From the NCBI RefSeq assembly GCF_008704425.1, contig NZ_CP023696.1:5992501-6056500 (forward strand): a stretch of 64,000 nucleotides of DNA. The letters run 5' to 3'. Shown here piece after piece: positions 1-8,383 of the stretch. Each line of letters begins with the position of its first letter. Positions within the stretch are counted from its first letter, which is position 1. The notes beneath the pieces were generated by a model. It did not search any database, was not told the origin of the DNA, and saw only the letters and a list, made by a program, of their open reading frames with translations. The DNA comes from Streptomyces fradiae ATCC 10745 = DSM 40063 (lineage in GTDB: Bacteria > Actinomycetota > Actinomycetes > Streptomycetales > Streptomycetaceae). The position numbers were made by a program, and so were the translations under genes.

Positions 1-78
1 GGCACGATCCCCGGCTACGCCGCCGACCCGGCGGGACGGCCCCGCCCCACCACGTACTACTACAAGACCCTGGCCTGA
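1..78 (+). CDS. 3' end of an unidentified gene
   Basis: The first 25 codons of the window are open in frame 1 and end at TGA 76-78. The peptide ends in TTYYYKTLA. The start lies outside the window and the fragment is too short to assign a family. It runs towards the psd-pssA genes on the other strand, and a strong hairpin at 149-197 separates them, which supports a real gene end here. Confidence 0.55.
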   Translation, partial: GTIPGYAADPAGRPRPTTYYYKTLA

Positions 79-92
79 CGGCGGACGGAAGG

Positions 93-158
93 CCCGGACA
101 CGAGAGAGGGGCCCCGGACACGAGAGGCGCCCGGACACGGCTGGCCCGGACACGAGAG
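93..158. repeat. Degenerate direct repeats of CCCGGACACGAGAG
   Basis: CCCGGACACGAGAG occurs at 93-106, 113-126 and 145-158, with a partial copy (CCCGGACACG) at 130-139. The last copy forms part of the left arm of the terminator at 149-197, so the repeats look like duplicated pieces of a terminator arm. Confidence 0.8.
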
Positions 159-197
159 GGGCCCGGACGCGTCACGCGTCCGGGCCCCTCTCGTGTC
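149..197. terminator. Bidirectional intrinsic terminator
   Basis: This is a perfect inverted repeat with 24-nt arms (149-172 and 174-197) around one central base. It lies between the convergent ends of the left-edge gene and pssA and should stop transcription from both sides. Streptomyces terminators often lack a U-tract, as here. Confidence 0.85.
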
Positions 198-204
198 ATC
201 CGCC

Positions 205-1083
205 CTACGGCAGCTGCGCCGCCCGCGCCTCCCGGCTCTCGCGCCGGTTGTCGCGGAAGGTGTTCACCCGCCGCGCGGTCGCGAAGAGCGGGATCACCGC
301 GCCCAGCACCACCTGGAGCGCGCAGCCGGTCTGGAGCAGGAGCTGGCCGCCGGGCGCGTCGAACGCCCACGCGGCGAGCAGCCCCATCGCCGCGACGATC
401 CAGCTCAGCATGGCCACGGCCAGGGCGCCCCGCGGCTTGGGGTACTCGACGCGGCTCACCATCAGCCACGCCGTGCCCACGATCGCCAGCAGCGTCGGGA
501 TGAACGGCAGCTCCAGCAGCACGATCGACACGACCGTCAGCGCGCCGAACGGGCTCGGCATGCCCTGGAACATCCCGTCCTTCATCGTGACGACCGAGAA
601 TCTCGCCAGTCGCATCACGACGGCGAGCAGCACCACGATGGCGGCCACCGCGGACACCCGCTGGTGCGCGTCGTCCGCGACCATCCCGTACACGAGGACG
701 AAGTACGCCGGGGCCAGACCGAAGCTGATCAGGTCCGACAGGTTGTCCAGCTCGGCGCCCATCGGGGACGAGCGGAGCTTGCGCGCGACGAGCCCGTCGA
801 ACAGGTCGAAGATCGCCGCGCAGAGCATCAGGATCACGGCCGTCGCGGCGGAGTGCCGCGCCATGCCGGTCTCCTCGCTCCCCGTGAGGTGCGGGATGAG
901 GATGCCGGTGGTGGTGAAGTACACCGCCATGAAGCCGCACGTGGCGTTGCCCAGCGTGAGGGTGTCCGCTATCGACAGGCGGAGGGACAGGGGCATCTCC
1001 TCCTGCTCCTCCGCGGGGGCGGCGCCGGGGGCGTCCGCCTCGCCGTCGGCGACCCAGCCGGCGGGCCGCTCCGGGTCAATCAC
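205..1083 (-). CDS. pssA: CDP-diacylglycerol--serine O-phosphatidyltransferase
   Basis: This membrane enzyme makes phosphatidylserine from CDP-diacylglycerol and L-serine. The CDP-alcohol phosphotransferase signature is visible near residues 93-118 (FDLFDGLVAR, then G-x3-D-x3-D in GAELDNLSD), followed by several hydrophobic segments and a charged C-terminus. The chosen start is GTG at 1081-1083, giving 292 aa; an in-frame TTG two codons earlier (1087-1089) is possible. The gene overlaps the 3' end of psd by 8 nt, so the two are probably translationally coupled. Its product is the substrate of psd, and together they make phosphatidylethanolamine. It ends at the strong hairpin 149-197. Confidence 0.93.
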   Translation of the reverse strand: MIDPERPAGWVADGEADAPGAAPAEEQEEMPLSLRLSIADTLTLGNATCGFMAVYFTTTGILIPHLTGSEETGMARHSAATAVILMLCAAIFDLFDGLVARKLRSSPMGAELDNLSDLISFGLAPAYFVLVYGMVADDAHQRVSAVAAIVVLLAVVMRLARFSVVTMKDGMFQGMPSPFGALTVVSIVLLELPFIPTLLAIVGTAWLMVSRVEYPKPRGALAVAMLSWIVAAMGLLAAWAFDAPGGQLLLQTGCALQVVLGAVIPLFATARRVNTFRDNRRESREARAAQLP

Positions 1084-1732
1084 GGTCAATGCGAGTCACC
1101 CCCGCGGTCGTGGTCTGACCGACCTCGACGGCGACGTCCACACCTTCCGGGAGGTAGATGTCGACCCGCGAGCCGAAGCGGATCAGACCGATCCGGTCGC
1201 CCTGCTCGACCTTGGCGCCCTGCGCCAGGTACGGCACGATGCGCCGGGCCACGGCGCCGGCGATCTGCACCATCTCGATGTCGCCGAGCTCGGTGTCGAA
1301 GTGCCAGACGACGCGCTCGTTGTTCTCGCTCTCCTTGTTGAACGCCGGCACGAAGCCGCCCGGCACGTGCTCCACGGACGTCACGGTGCCGGCCATCGGG
1401 GCGCGGTTGACGTGGACGTTCAGCGGGCTCATGAAGATGGCGACGCGGGTGCGCCCGTCCTTCCACGGCATGATGCTCTGCACCACGCCGTCGGCGGGCG
1501 AGATGACCCTGCCCTGCGCGATCTCGCGCTCGGGGTCGCGGAAGAACCACAGCATGCCGGCCGCGAGCGCGGTGGCCGGGACGGCGAGCGCCGCGGCCCG
1601 CCGGGAGCGGCGGGCGCGGACGAGGCTGGCTGCTGCGGTGGCGACGGTCGGCAGAAGCCACGGCGACGCTCCGCGCGCGAGGCGAACTCCGGCGAGGCCG
1701 GCGCGAGGTGCAGAGGTTTGGCTGTGGGGCAT
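1076..1732 (-). CDS. psd: Phosphatidylserine decarboxylase proenzyme
   Basis: This enzyme decarboxylates phosphatidylserine to phosphatidylethanolamine. The 218-residue protein is of the short bacterial/archaeal type: an N-terminal hydrophobic stretch (about residues 47-63), the FFRDPERE segment, HVNRAP, and a C-terminal FGSR motif. Gly187-Ser188 of that motif is the expected self-cleavage point that yields the pyruvoyl group. The ATG at 1730-1732 fits the family length. It is the first gene of the psd-pssA pair and overlaps pssA. Confidence 0.95.
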   Translation of the reverse strand: MPHSQTSAPRAGLAGVRLARGASPWLLPTVATAAASLVRARRSRRAAALAVPATALAAGMLWFFRDPEREIAQGRVISPADGVVQSIMPWKDGRTRVAIFMSPLNVHVNRAPMAGTVTSVEHVPGGFVPAFNKESENNERVVWHFDTELGDIEMVQIAGAVARRIVPYLAQGAKVEQGDRIGLIRFGSRVDIYLPEGVDVAVEVGQTTTAGVTRIDRD

Positions 1733-1842
1733 GGATGACCTTCGTAGCGGATGGTGCCGCGTTCGGGAACGGGGGACGGCGGCGTTTCGGCGATGCTATC
1801 GGTTGCGGGCCGCAACTGGGCAAGCCAGAAGCCGAGTCGACG

Positions 1843-1880
1843 GCCGGAAGAAGATGACTGGATGTGATCTTCTTCGCGGC
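1843..1880 (-). terminator. Hairpin downstream of the acyl-CoA dehydrogenase gene
   Basis: The stem GAAGAAGAT/ATCTTCTTC (1847-1855 and 1867-1875) extends outward with GCCG/CGGC (1843-1846 and 1877-1880) past a one-base bulge; the loop is 11 nt. It lies just beyond the stop of the last gene of the ethylmalonyl-CoA operon and upstream of psd. A terminator for that operon is the simplest reading. Confidence 0.6.
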
Positions 1881-1902
1881 CGAATCATCCCAAGCCCGAC
1901 AA

Positions 1903-3108
1903 TCAGCCCTGGAACCGGTACTCCTCGAGCAGGCGACGCCCGATGATCATCTTCTGGATCTCGGCGGTGCCTTCACCGATGAGCAGCATCGGGGCCTCCC
2001 GGTAGAGGCGCTCGATCTCGTACTCCTTGGAGAACCCGTAGCCCCCGTGGATGCGGAAGGCGTCCTCCACGACCTCCTTGCAGTACTCCGAGGCCAGGTA
2101 CTTGGCCATGCCTGCTTCGAGGTCGTTTCGTTCCCCTGAGTCCTTTTTGCGAGCTGCGTTCACCATCATGGCATGAGCGGCCTCGACCTTGGTAGCCATT
2201 TCGGCCAGCTTGAACTGAATGGCCTGGTGCTGGGCGATCTGCTTGCCGAACGTCTGGCGCTGCTGCGCGTACCGGACACCCAGTTCAAACGCACGCTGAG
2301 CGACGCCGCAGCCACGGGCCGCCACGTTCACCCGGCCCACCTCGACGCCGTCCATCATCTGGTAGAAGCCGCGCCCGGTGACGCCGCCGAGCACCCGATT
2401 GGCCGGAACACGCAGCCCGTCCATGATCAGCTCGGTGGTGTCGACGCCCTTGTACCCCATCTTGTCGATCTTGCCGGGGATGGTCAGGCCGGGGCGGACC
2501 TCGCCGAAGCCCGGCTCCTTCTCCACCAGGAAGGTCGTCATCGACTTGTGCGGGGCCGTGCCCTCGGGGTGTCCTTCGTCACTGCGCACCAGGACGGCGA
2601 CGAGCGTGGACGTGCCGCCGTTCGTCAGCCACATCTTCTGGCCGTTCAGGACGTACTCGTCGCCGTCCTTCACCGCCTTCGACGTGATGGCCGACACATC
2701 CGAGCCGAGGGCCGGCTCCGACATCGAGAACGCGCCGCGCACCTCGCCGGCGGCCATGCGCGGCAGGAAGGTGTCCCGCTGCTCCTGGGTGCCGTGCTGC
2801 TTGAGCATGTACGCGACGATGAAGTGGGTGTTGATGATGCCCGAGACCGACATCCAGCCGCGGGCGATCTCCTCCACGCACAGCGCGTACGTCAGGAGGG
2901 ACTCGCCCAGACCCCCGTACTCCTCGGGGATCATCAGGCCGAAGAGGCCCAGCTCCTTGAGCCCGTCGACGATCTGCTGCGGGTACTCGTCGCGGTGCTC
3001 CAGCTCCGTGGCGACGGGGATGATCTCCTTGTCCACGAAGTCGCGGACGGTGGAGACGATCTCCTGCTGGACGTCCGTGAGGCCGTGGGTCTGCGCGAGT
3101 CGGCTCAT
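1903..3108 (-). CDS. Acyl-CoA dehydrogenase, probable methylsuccinyl-CoA dehydrogenase
   Basis: This 401-residue flavoprotein has the acyl-CoA dehydrogenase pattern: IPEEYGG near residue 61, the flavin-contacting MTEPALGSD-like segment (MSEPALGSD), WLTNGG, IHGGYGFSKEY and IGEGTAEIQ, which carries the usual catalytic glutamate. In this operon it most likely oxidises (2S)-methylsuccinyl-CoA to mesaconyl-CoA, passing electrons to ETF. Well-studied methylsuccinyl-CoA dehydrogenases are longer, so the substrate is inferred from context and not from a diagnostic residue. The ATG at 3106-3108 is 4 nt past the stop of the hydratase gene. It is the last gene of the operon. Confidence 0.85.
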   Translation of the reverse strand: MSRLAQTHGLTDVQQEIVSTVRDFVDKEIIPVATELEHRDEYPQQIVDGLKELGLFGLMIPEEYGGLGESLLTYALCVEEIARGWMSVSGIINTHFIVAYMLKQHGTQEQRDTFLPRMAAGEVRGAFSMSEPALGSDVSAITSKAVKDGDEYVLNGQKMWLTNGGTSTLVAVLVRSDEGHPEGTAPHKSMTTFLVEKEPGFGEVRPGLTIPGKIDKMGYKGVDTTELIMDGLRVPANRVLGGVTGRGFYQMMDGVEVGRVNVAARGCGVAQRAFELGVRYAQQRQTFGKQIAQHQAIQFKLAEMATKVEAAHAMMVNAARKKDSGERNDLEAGMAKYLASEYCKEVVEDAFRIHGGYGFSKEYEIERLYREAPMLLIGEGTAEIQKMIIGRRLLEEYRFQG

Positions 3109-3112
3109 GGCT

Positions 3113-3637
3113 CTACTTCTCCGTCTTTTCCGAAGGGGCGTTCAGCTCCGGGCGGCCGGGCTGCTCGCCGCCGCGCTCCTTGATGTACGTCGCGGTGGGG
3201 ACCATCACCTTGCGGCGGAAGACGCACACGAGCGTGCCGTCCTGCTTGTACCCCCTGGTCTCGACGTGGACGATCCCGCGGTCGTCCTTCGACCTCGACG
3301 GCCACTTGTCCAGGACCGTCGTCTCGCCGTAGACCGTGTCGCCGTGGAAGGTCGGCGCCACGTGCCGCAGCGACTCGATCTCCAGGTTGGCGATGGCCTT
3401 GCCGGAGACGTCCGGCACGGACATGCCCAGCAGCAGCGAGTAGACGTAGTTCCCGACGACGACGTTGCGCCCGAAGTCGGTCGTCTTCTCCGCGTAGTTC
3501 GCGTCCATGTGGAGCGGGTGGTGGTTCATGGTGAGGAGGCAGAAGAGGTGGTCGTCGTACTCGGTGACCGTCTTCCCGGGCCAGTGCTTGTACACCGCCC
3601 CGACCTCGAACTCCTCGTAGGTGCGTCCGAACTGCAT
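3113..3637 (-). CDS. MaoC-type hydratase, probable mesaconyl-CoA hydratase
   Basis: This 174-residue hot-dog-fold protein of the MaoC/hydratase-2 group probably adds water to mesaconyl-CoA to form beta-methylmalyl-CoA. The catalytic loop reads LTMNHHPLHMDANYA; the family usually has G-D-x-N-P-L-H, so Asp and Asn are replaced by Asn and His, while Pro-Leu-His-x-Asp is kept. The chain ends in a charged tail (about residues 155-174) that looks disordered. ATG 3635-3637 is 5 nt past the stop of the lyase gene. Position in the pathway operon supports the assignment. Confidence 0.83.
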   Translation of the reverse strand: MQFGRTYEEFEVGAVYKHWPGKTVTEYDDHLFCLLTMNHHPLHMDANYAEKTTDFGRNVVVGNYVYSLLLGMSVPDVSGKAIANLEIESLRHVAPTFHGDTVYGETTVLDKWPSRSKDDRGIVHVETRGYKQDGTLVCVFRRKVMVPTATYIKERGGEQPGRPELNAPSEKTEK

Positions 3638-3642
3638 CTGCC

Positions 3643-4623
3643 TCACGCCTCCGGGGCTTCGAACTTCGAGGTGCGCCGCATCCCCGCGGCCCGGCCCTTG
3701 CCGGCGATGACCAGGGCCATCTTGCGGCTGGCCTCGTCGATCATCTCGTCGCCGAGCATCGCGGAGCCCTTCTTGCCGCCCGCCTCGGACGTGCACCACT
3801 CGTACGCGTCCAGGATCAGCTCGGCGTGGTCGTAGTCCTCCTGCGACGGGGAGAACACCTCGTTGGCCGCCTCGACCTGGCCGGGGTGGAGCACCCACTT
3901 GCCGTCGAAGCCCAGCGCGGCGGCGCGGCCGGCGACCGCGCGGAAACCGTCCACGTTCTTGATCTGGAGGTACGGGCCGTCGATCGCCTGGAGGTCGTTG
4001 GCGCGGGCCGCCATCAGGATCTTCATCAGGATGTAGTGGTAGGCGTCGGCCGGGTAGCCGGGCGGCTGCTCGCCGACGACCAGCGACTTCATGTTGATCG
4101 ACGCCATGAAGTCGGCCGGGCCGAAGATGATCGTCTCGATGCGCGGCGACGCCTGCGCGATCTCGTTGACGTTGTTCAGGCCGCGGGCGTTCTCGATCTG
4201 CGCCTCGATGCCGATCCGGCCGACCTCGAAGCCCATCGTCTTCTCGATCTGCGTCAGCAGCAGGTCGAGGGCGACGACCTGCGAGGCGTCCTGCACCTTC
4301 GGCAGCATGATGCAGTCCAGGTTCGGGCCGGCGCCCTCGACGACCGTGACGACGTCCCGGTACGTCCAGTGGGTCGTCCAGTCGTTGACCCGGACCACGC
4401 GGGTCTTGCCGGTCCAGTCGCCCTCGTTGAGGAACTTCACGATGGTGTGCCGCGCGTCGGGCTTGGCGAGCGGCGCGCAGGCGTCCTCCAGGTCGAGGAA
4501 GACCTGGTCGGCGGCGAGGCCCTGGGCCTTCTCCAGGAAGCGGGGGTTCGAGCCCGGCACCGCCAGGCAGGAACGGCGGGGACGCAGCCGGTTCACCGTA
4601 CCGGCGGGCGTGGTCTCGGTCAT
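3643..4623 (-). CDS. CoA ester lyase, beta-methylmalyl-CoA/malyl-CoA lyase-like
   Basis: This 326-residue TIM-barrel protein of the CitE/HpcH family probably splits beta-methylmalyl-CoA into propionyl-CoA and glyoxylate, the last step of the ethylmalonyl-CoA pathway. Visible landmarks are RSCLAVPGSNPRFLEKA at the N-terminus, FLDLEDAC, the acidic metal/substrate residues in GIEAQIENARG and FGPADFMASI, and KWVLHPGQV near the C-terminus. Its ATG (4621-4623) overlaps the stop of meaA as ATGA, so it is probably translated by coupling. A thioesterase role, seen in some family members, cannot be excluded from sequence. Confidence 0.87.
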   Translation of the reverse strand: MTETTPAGTVNRLRPRRSCLAVPGSNPRFLEKAQGLAADQVFLDLEDACAPLAKPDARHTIVKFLNEGDWTGKTRVVRVNDWTTHWTYRDVVTVVEGAGPNLDCIMLPKVQDASQVVALDLLLTQIEKTMGFEVGRIGIEAQIENARGLNNVNEIAQASPRIETIIFGPADFMASINMKSLVVGEQPPGYPADAYHYILMKILMAARANDLQAIDGPYLQIKNVDGFRAVAGRAAALGFDGKWVLHPGQVEAANEVFSPSQEDYDHAELILDAYEWCTSEAGGKKGSAMLGDEMIDEASRKMALVIAGKGRAAGMRRTSKFEAPEA

Positions 4624-6764
4624 GCGGGGACCTCCGTGCTTTCGAGAGGGTCGAGCTTGCTGGCTTTGCGGATCTCGTCGACGATACGGCCGATGATCTC
4701 CGTGATCCCGAAGTCCTTCGGGGTGAAGACGGCGGCGACACCCGCGCGCCTCAGTTCGGCGGCGTCGGCGTTCGGGATGATCCCGCCCACGACGACCGGG
4801 ATGTCGGCGGCGCCGGCCTCCCGCAGCCGGTGGAGCACGTCCGGCACCAGCTCGGCGTGCGACCCGGACAGGATGGACAGTCCCACGCAGTGCACGTCCT
4901 CCGCGAGGGCGGCGTCCACGATCTGCTCCGGGGTGAGCCGGATGCCCTGGTACACCACCTCGAAGCCCGCGTCCCTGGCCCGTACGGCGATCTGCTCCGC
5001 ACCGTTGGAGTGGCCGTCCAGACCCGGCTTGCCGACGAGCAGCCGCAGCCGCCCCGCGCCCAGCTCGGCGGCCGTCCGGGCGGTCTTCTCCCGGACGGCC
5101 GCGAGCGGGGTGCCCTCCTCGGCCGCCACCGCCACGGGGGCGGACGAGACGCCGGTCGGCGCGCGGAACTCGCCGAACACGTCGCGCAGCGCCCAGGCCC
5201 ACTCCCCGGTCGTGACCCCCGCACGGGCGCACTCCAGGGTGGCGGCGAAGAGGTTCCCGTCCCCGGCGGCCGTCGCCTTGAGGGCGGCGAGGGCTTCCTG
5301 GGCGCGGGACTCGTCGCGGTTGTCGCGCCACTCGTGCAGCGCGGCGACGACCCGTGCCTCGTTGGCCGGGTCCACGGTCTGGATCGCCGTGTCCAGATCC
5401 GCGGTGAGGGGGTTGGGCTCGGTGGACTGAAAGCAGTTGACGCCGACGATCTTCTCCTCGCCGGTCTCGATCCGGGCCCGCCGCTCGGCGTGCGAGGCGA
5501 CGAGCTGCGACTTGAGGTAGCCCGACTCGACGGCGGCCATGGCGCCGCCCATCTCCTGGATCCGGTCGATCTCGGCCAGGCACTCCTCGACCAGGGCGCT
5601 CACCTTGGCCTCGATCACGTGCGAGCCGGCGAAGATGTCCTCGTACTCCAGCAGGTCGCTCTCGTGCGCCAGGACCTGCTGGATGCGCAGGGACCACTGC
5701 TGGTCCCAGGGCCGGGGCAGGCCCAGCGCCTCGTTCCAGGCCGGCAGCTGCACGGCGCGGGCCCGGGCGTCCTTCGAGAGCGTCACGGCCAGCATCTCCA
5801 GGACGATGCGCTGGACGTTGTTCTCCGGCTGCGCCTCGGTCAGGCCGAGCGAGTTGACCTGCACACCGTAGCGGAAGCGCCGCTGCCTGGGGTCCTCGAT
5901 CCCGTACCGCTCGCGGGTGATCTTGTCCCAGATGCGGCCGAAGGCGCGCATCTTGCACATCTCCTCGACGAAGCGGACACCCGCGTTCACGAAGAACGAG
6001 ATCCGGGCGACCACGTCGCCCCTGCGCTCCTCGGGCACCTGCCCGGAGGCGAACACCGCGTCGAGCACGGCGATCGCCGTGGACATGGCGTAGGCGATCT
6101 CCTGCACCGGTGTGGCGCCCGCCTCCTGCAGGTGGTAGCTGCAGATGTTGATCGGGTTCCACTTGGGGATGCGGTTCACCGTGTAGGTGATCATGTCGGT
6201 GGTCAGCCGCAGGGACGGACCGGGCGGGAAGACGTGCGTCCCGCGCGACAGGTACTCCTTCACGATGTCGTTCTGCGTCGTCCCCTGGAGTTTCGAGATG
6301 TCCGCGCCCTGCTCCTCCGCGACCACCTGGTACAGCGCCAGCAGCCACATGGCGGTGGCGTTGATGGTCATGGACGTGTTCATCTGCTCCAGGGGGATGT
6401 CCTGGAACAGCCGCCGCATGTCGCCGAGGTGGGAGACCGGCACGCCGACCCGGCCGACCTCGCCGCGGGCGAGGACGTGGTCCGGGTCGTAGCCGGTCTG
6501 CGTGGGCAGGTCGAACGCGACCGAGAGGCCGGTCTGCCCCTTGGCGAGGTTGCGCCGGTACAGCTCGTTGGACGCCTCCGCCGTGGAGTGGCCGGCGTAC
6601 GTCCGCATGAGCCAGGGGCGGTCCCGCTTCCTGCCCGCCTCCGCCTCCGGGCGCAGGGGGCCGGTGCCGGCGTTCCCCGGCCCGCGGTCGCCGCGCTCCC
6701 TCGTCTTCGTCCCAACCGGCGCCGGCGCGCCCTCGGGCGCCGGCGGGGTCTTGCGTTCCGTCAT
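4620..6764 (-). CDS. meaA: Ethylmalonyl-CoA mutase (B12-dependent)
   Basis: This 714-residue single-chain acyl-CoA mutase probably isomerises (2R)-ethylmalonyl-CoA to (2S)-methylsuccinyl-CoA. The catalytic barrel contains PWLMRTYAGHSTAEASN and FDLPTQTGYDPDH, and ends near residue 540. The C-terminal cobalamin-binding domain (about residues 575-700) has the base-off motif LDGHSNG (D-x-H-x2-G), then GLSILSGSH and VVGGIIP. A charged, proline-rich leader of about 45 residues precedes the barrel. The gene lies 30 nt downstream of ccr and overlaps the lyase gene by 4 nt. Operon context favours ethylmalonyl- over methylmalonyl-CoA. Confidence 0.93.
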   Translation of the reverse strand: MTERKTPPAPEGAPAPVGTKTRERGDRGPGNAGTGPLRPEAEAGRKRDRPWLMRTYAGHSTAEASNELYRRNLAKGQTGLSVAFDLPTQTGYDPDHVLARGEVGRVGVPVSHLGDMRRLFQDIPLEQMNTSMTINATAMWLLALYQVVAEEQGADISKLQGTTQNDIVKEYLSRGTHVFPPGPSLRLTTDMITYTVNRIPKWNPINICSYHLQEAGATPVQEIAYAMSTAIAVLDAVFASGQVPEERRGDVVARISFFVNAGVRFVEEMCKMRAFGRIWDKITRERYGIEDPRQRRFRYGVQVNSLGLTEAQPENNVQRIVLEMLAVTLSKDARARAVQLPAWNEALGLPRPWDQQWSLRIQQVLAHESDLLEYEDIFAGSHVIEAKVSALVEECLAEIDRIQEMGGAMAAVESGYLKSQLVASHAERRARIETGEEKIVGVNCFQSTEPNPLTADLDTAIQTVDPANEARVVAALHEWRDNRDESRAQEALAALKATAAGDGNLFAATLECARAGVTTGEWAWALRDVFGEFRAPTGVSSAPVAVAAEEGTPLAAVREKTARTAAELGAGRLRLLVGKPGLDGHSNGAEQIAVRARDAGFEVVYQGIRLTPEQIVDAALAEDVHCVGLSILSGSHAELVPDVLHRLREAGAADIPVVVGGIIPNADAAELRRAGVAAVFTPKDFGITEIIGRIVDEIRKASKLDPLESTEVPA

Positions 6765-6794
6765 GACGGTGGTGTCGCCTCTCGGACGTTCCGG

Positions 6795-8132
6795 TCAGAT
6801 GTTCCGAAAGCGGTTGATGGCGTCGACGTGCTGGGCGCGCATCTCCGGGTCCCGCACGCCCAGGCCCTCCTCGGGGGCGAGGCACAGGACGCCGACCTTG
6901 CCCTGGTGGAGGTTGCGGTGGACGTCGTAGGCGGCCTGGCCGGTGTCCTCCAGGGCATACACCTTAGAGAGGGTGGGGTGGATCTTCCCCTTGGCGATCA
7001 GGCGGTTGGCCTCCCACGCCTCGCGATAGTTGGCGAAGTGCGAGCCGATGATCCGCTTCAGCGACATCCACAGGTAGCGGTTGTCGTACTCGTGCATGTA
7101 GCCCGAGGTGGAGGCGCAGGTGGTGATGGTGCCGCCCTTGCGGGTGACGTAGACGCTCGCGCCGAAGGTCTCGCGGCCGGGGTGCTCGAAGACGATGTCG
7201 ATGTCCTCGCCGCCGGTGAGCTCGCGGATGCGCTTGCCGAAGCGCTTCCACTCCTTGGGGTCCTGGGTGTGCTCGTCCTTCCAGAACTTGTAGCCCTCGG
7301 CGTTGCGGTCGATGATCGCCTCGGCGCCCATGGAGCGGCAGATGTCCGCCTTCTGCGGCGAGGAGACGACGCAGATCGGGTTGGCGCCGCCGGCGAGGGC
7401 GAACTGGGTGGCGTACGAGCCGAGGCCGCCGCTGGCGCCCCAGATGAGGACGTTGTCGCCCTGCTTCATGCCGGCGCCGTTGCGGGAGACGAGCTGGCGG
7501 TAGGCGGTGGAGTTGACCAGGCCGGGCGCCGCCGCCTCCTCCCAGCTCAGGTGGCCGGGCTTGGGCATCAGCTGGTTGGACTTCACCAGCGCGATCTCGG
7601 CGAGGCCGCCGAAGTTGGTCTCGAAGCCCCAGATGCGCTGCTCGGGGTCGAGCATCGTGTCGTTGTGGCCGTCGCTCGACTCCAGCTCGACGGAGAGGCA
7701 GTGCGCGACGACCTCGTCGCCGGGCTTCCAGGAGTTGACGCCGGGTCCGGTGCGCAGGACGACGCCCGCGAGGTCGGAGCCGATGATGTGGTACGGCAGG
7801 TCGTGGCGCTTGGCCAGCTCGCTGGTGCGGCCGTAGCGCTCCAGGAAGCCGAAGGTCGAGAGCGGCTCGAAGATCGAGGTCCACACCGAGTTGTAGTTGA
7901 CGGAGCTGGCCATCACGGCGACGAGGGCCTCGCCGGGGCCGAGCTCGGGCAGGGGCACCCGGTCGAGGTGGAGCGACTTGCGCGGGTCCTTCTCGCGGGT
8001 GGTGAGCCCGGCGAACATCTCGGTCTCGTCCTTGTGGACGGTGACCGCGCGGTAGGACTCGGGCAGCTTGATGTGGGCGAAGTCCTCGGACGTGGAGTCC
8101 GGCGACTGGATCGCGTCCAGGATGTCCTTCAC
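6795..8132 (-). CDS. ccr: Crotonyl-CoA carboxylase/reductase
   Basis: This 445-residue MDR-family enzyme reductively carboxylates crotonyl-CoA with NADPH and CO2 to (2S)-ethylmalonyl-CoA. With the GTG start at 8130-8132, preceded by GGAGG at a 7-nt spacing, the residues reported to hold CO2 in this family fall at their usual numbers: Asn81, Phe170, Glu171 and His365. The NADPH fold is at WGASGGLGSY (231-240). An ATG-less extension upstream is open but is leader sequence and not protein. The gene is first in the operon that continues into meaA. Its own promoter, with a palindrome between the -35 and -10 boxes, lies about 220 nt upstream. Confidence 0.96.
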   Translation of the reverse strand: MKDILDAIQSPDSTSEDFAHIKLPESYRAVTVHKDETEMFAGLTTREKDPRKSLHLDRVPLPELGPGEALVAVMASSVNYNSVWTSIFEPLSTFGFLERYGRTSELAKRHDLPYHIIGSDLAGVVLRTGPGVNSWKPGDEVVAHCLSVELESSDGHNDTMLDPEQRIWGFETNFGGLAEIALVKSNQLMPKPGHLSWEEAAAPGLVNSTAYRQLVSRNGAGMKQGDNVLIWGASGGLGSYATQFALAGGANPICVVSSPQKADICRSMGAEAIIDRNAEGYKFWKDEHTQDPKEWKRFGKRIRELTGGEDIDIVFEHPGRETFGASVYVTRKGGTITTCASTSGYMHEYDNRYLWMSLKRIIGSHFANYREAWEANRLIAKGKIHPTLSKVYALEDTGQAAYDVHRNLHQGKVGVLCLAPEEGLGVRDPEMRAQHVDAINRFRNI

Positions 8133-8349
8133 GGTGGTGCCTCCGGCGATGCATGCGTCTTCGGGGGGACGCTGAGGGGGTACGTCGGGGTGCTGCTGCT
8201 GGGAGGTGCCGTCGGTTCGGCCGGTGGTGCGGGGCGGCGCGTGGGTGGTGCGCGAAGTGCCTGTGACGCAGGCGTCCGGGCGCGCGGCCGGGAAGGGCCG
8301 AGGGGACAGCCGGCGTACGAGTGTCCTCTGCACGCCGGCCGCCCGGACG
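8133..8349 (-). promoter_or_regulatory. Long structured 5' leader of ccr
   Basis: Between the predicted start of transcription (about 8348) and the ccr GTG lie about 215 nt. The first part can fold: CGTCCGGGCG at 8273-8282 pairs with CGCCCGGACG at 8340-8349, and inside it GCCGGCGT (8309-8316) pairs with ACGCCGGC (8332-8339). The last 15 nt hold the GGAGG of ccr. The frame continuous with ccr is open through the leader but has no good upstream start. Confidence 0.5.
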
Positions 8350-8354
8350 ACATC

Positions 8355-8383
8355 AACGTATGGCACGCCGTGCCAGGTGACAA
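8355..8383 (-). promoter_or_regulatory. ccr promoter with embedded palindromic operator
   Basis: On the minus strand TTGTCA (-35) and TACGTT (-10) are separated by exactly 17 nt. The spacer contains the palindrome TGGCACG-C-CGTGCCA (8361-8375), placed where a bound repressor would block polymerase. A second copy of CGTGCCAGG (8369-8377 and 8391-8399) lies 22 nt away, two helical turns upstream. The TetR-type gene next door is the obvious candidate to bind it. Confidence 0.65.

Noticed and set aside
193..1738. Long open frames on the plus strand opposite pssA and psd, and many others opposite or beside real genes.
   Set aside because: GC-rich DNA leaves antisense and shifted frames open. Their translations are Arg/Pro/Ala-rich with no family motifs, while the minus-strand genes have clear motifs.
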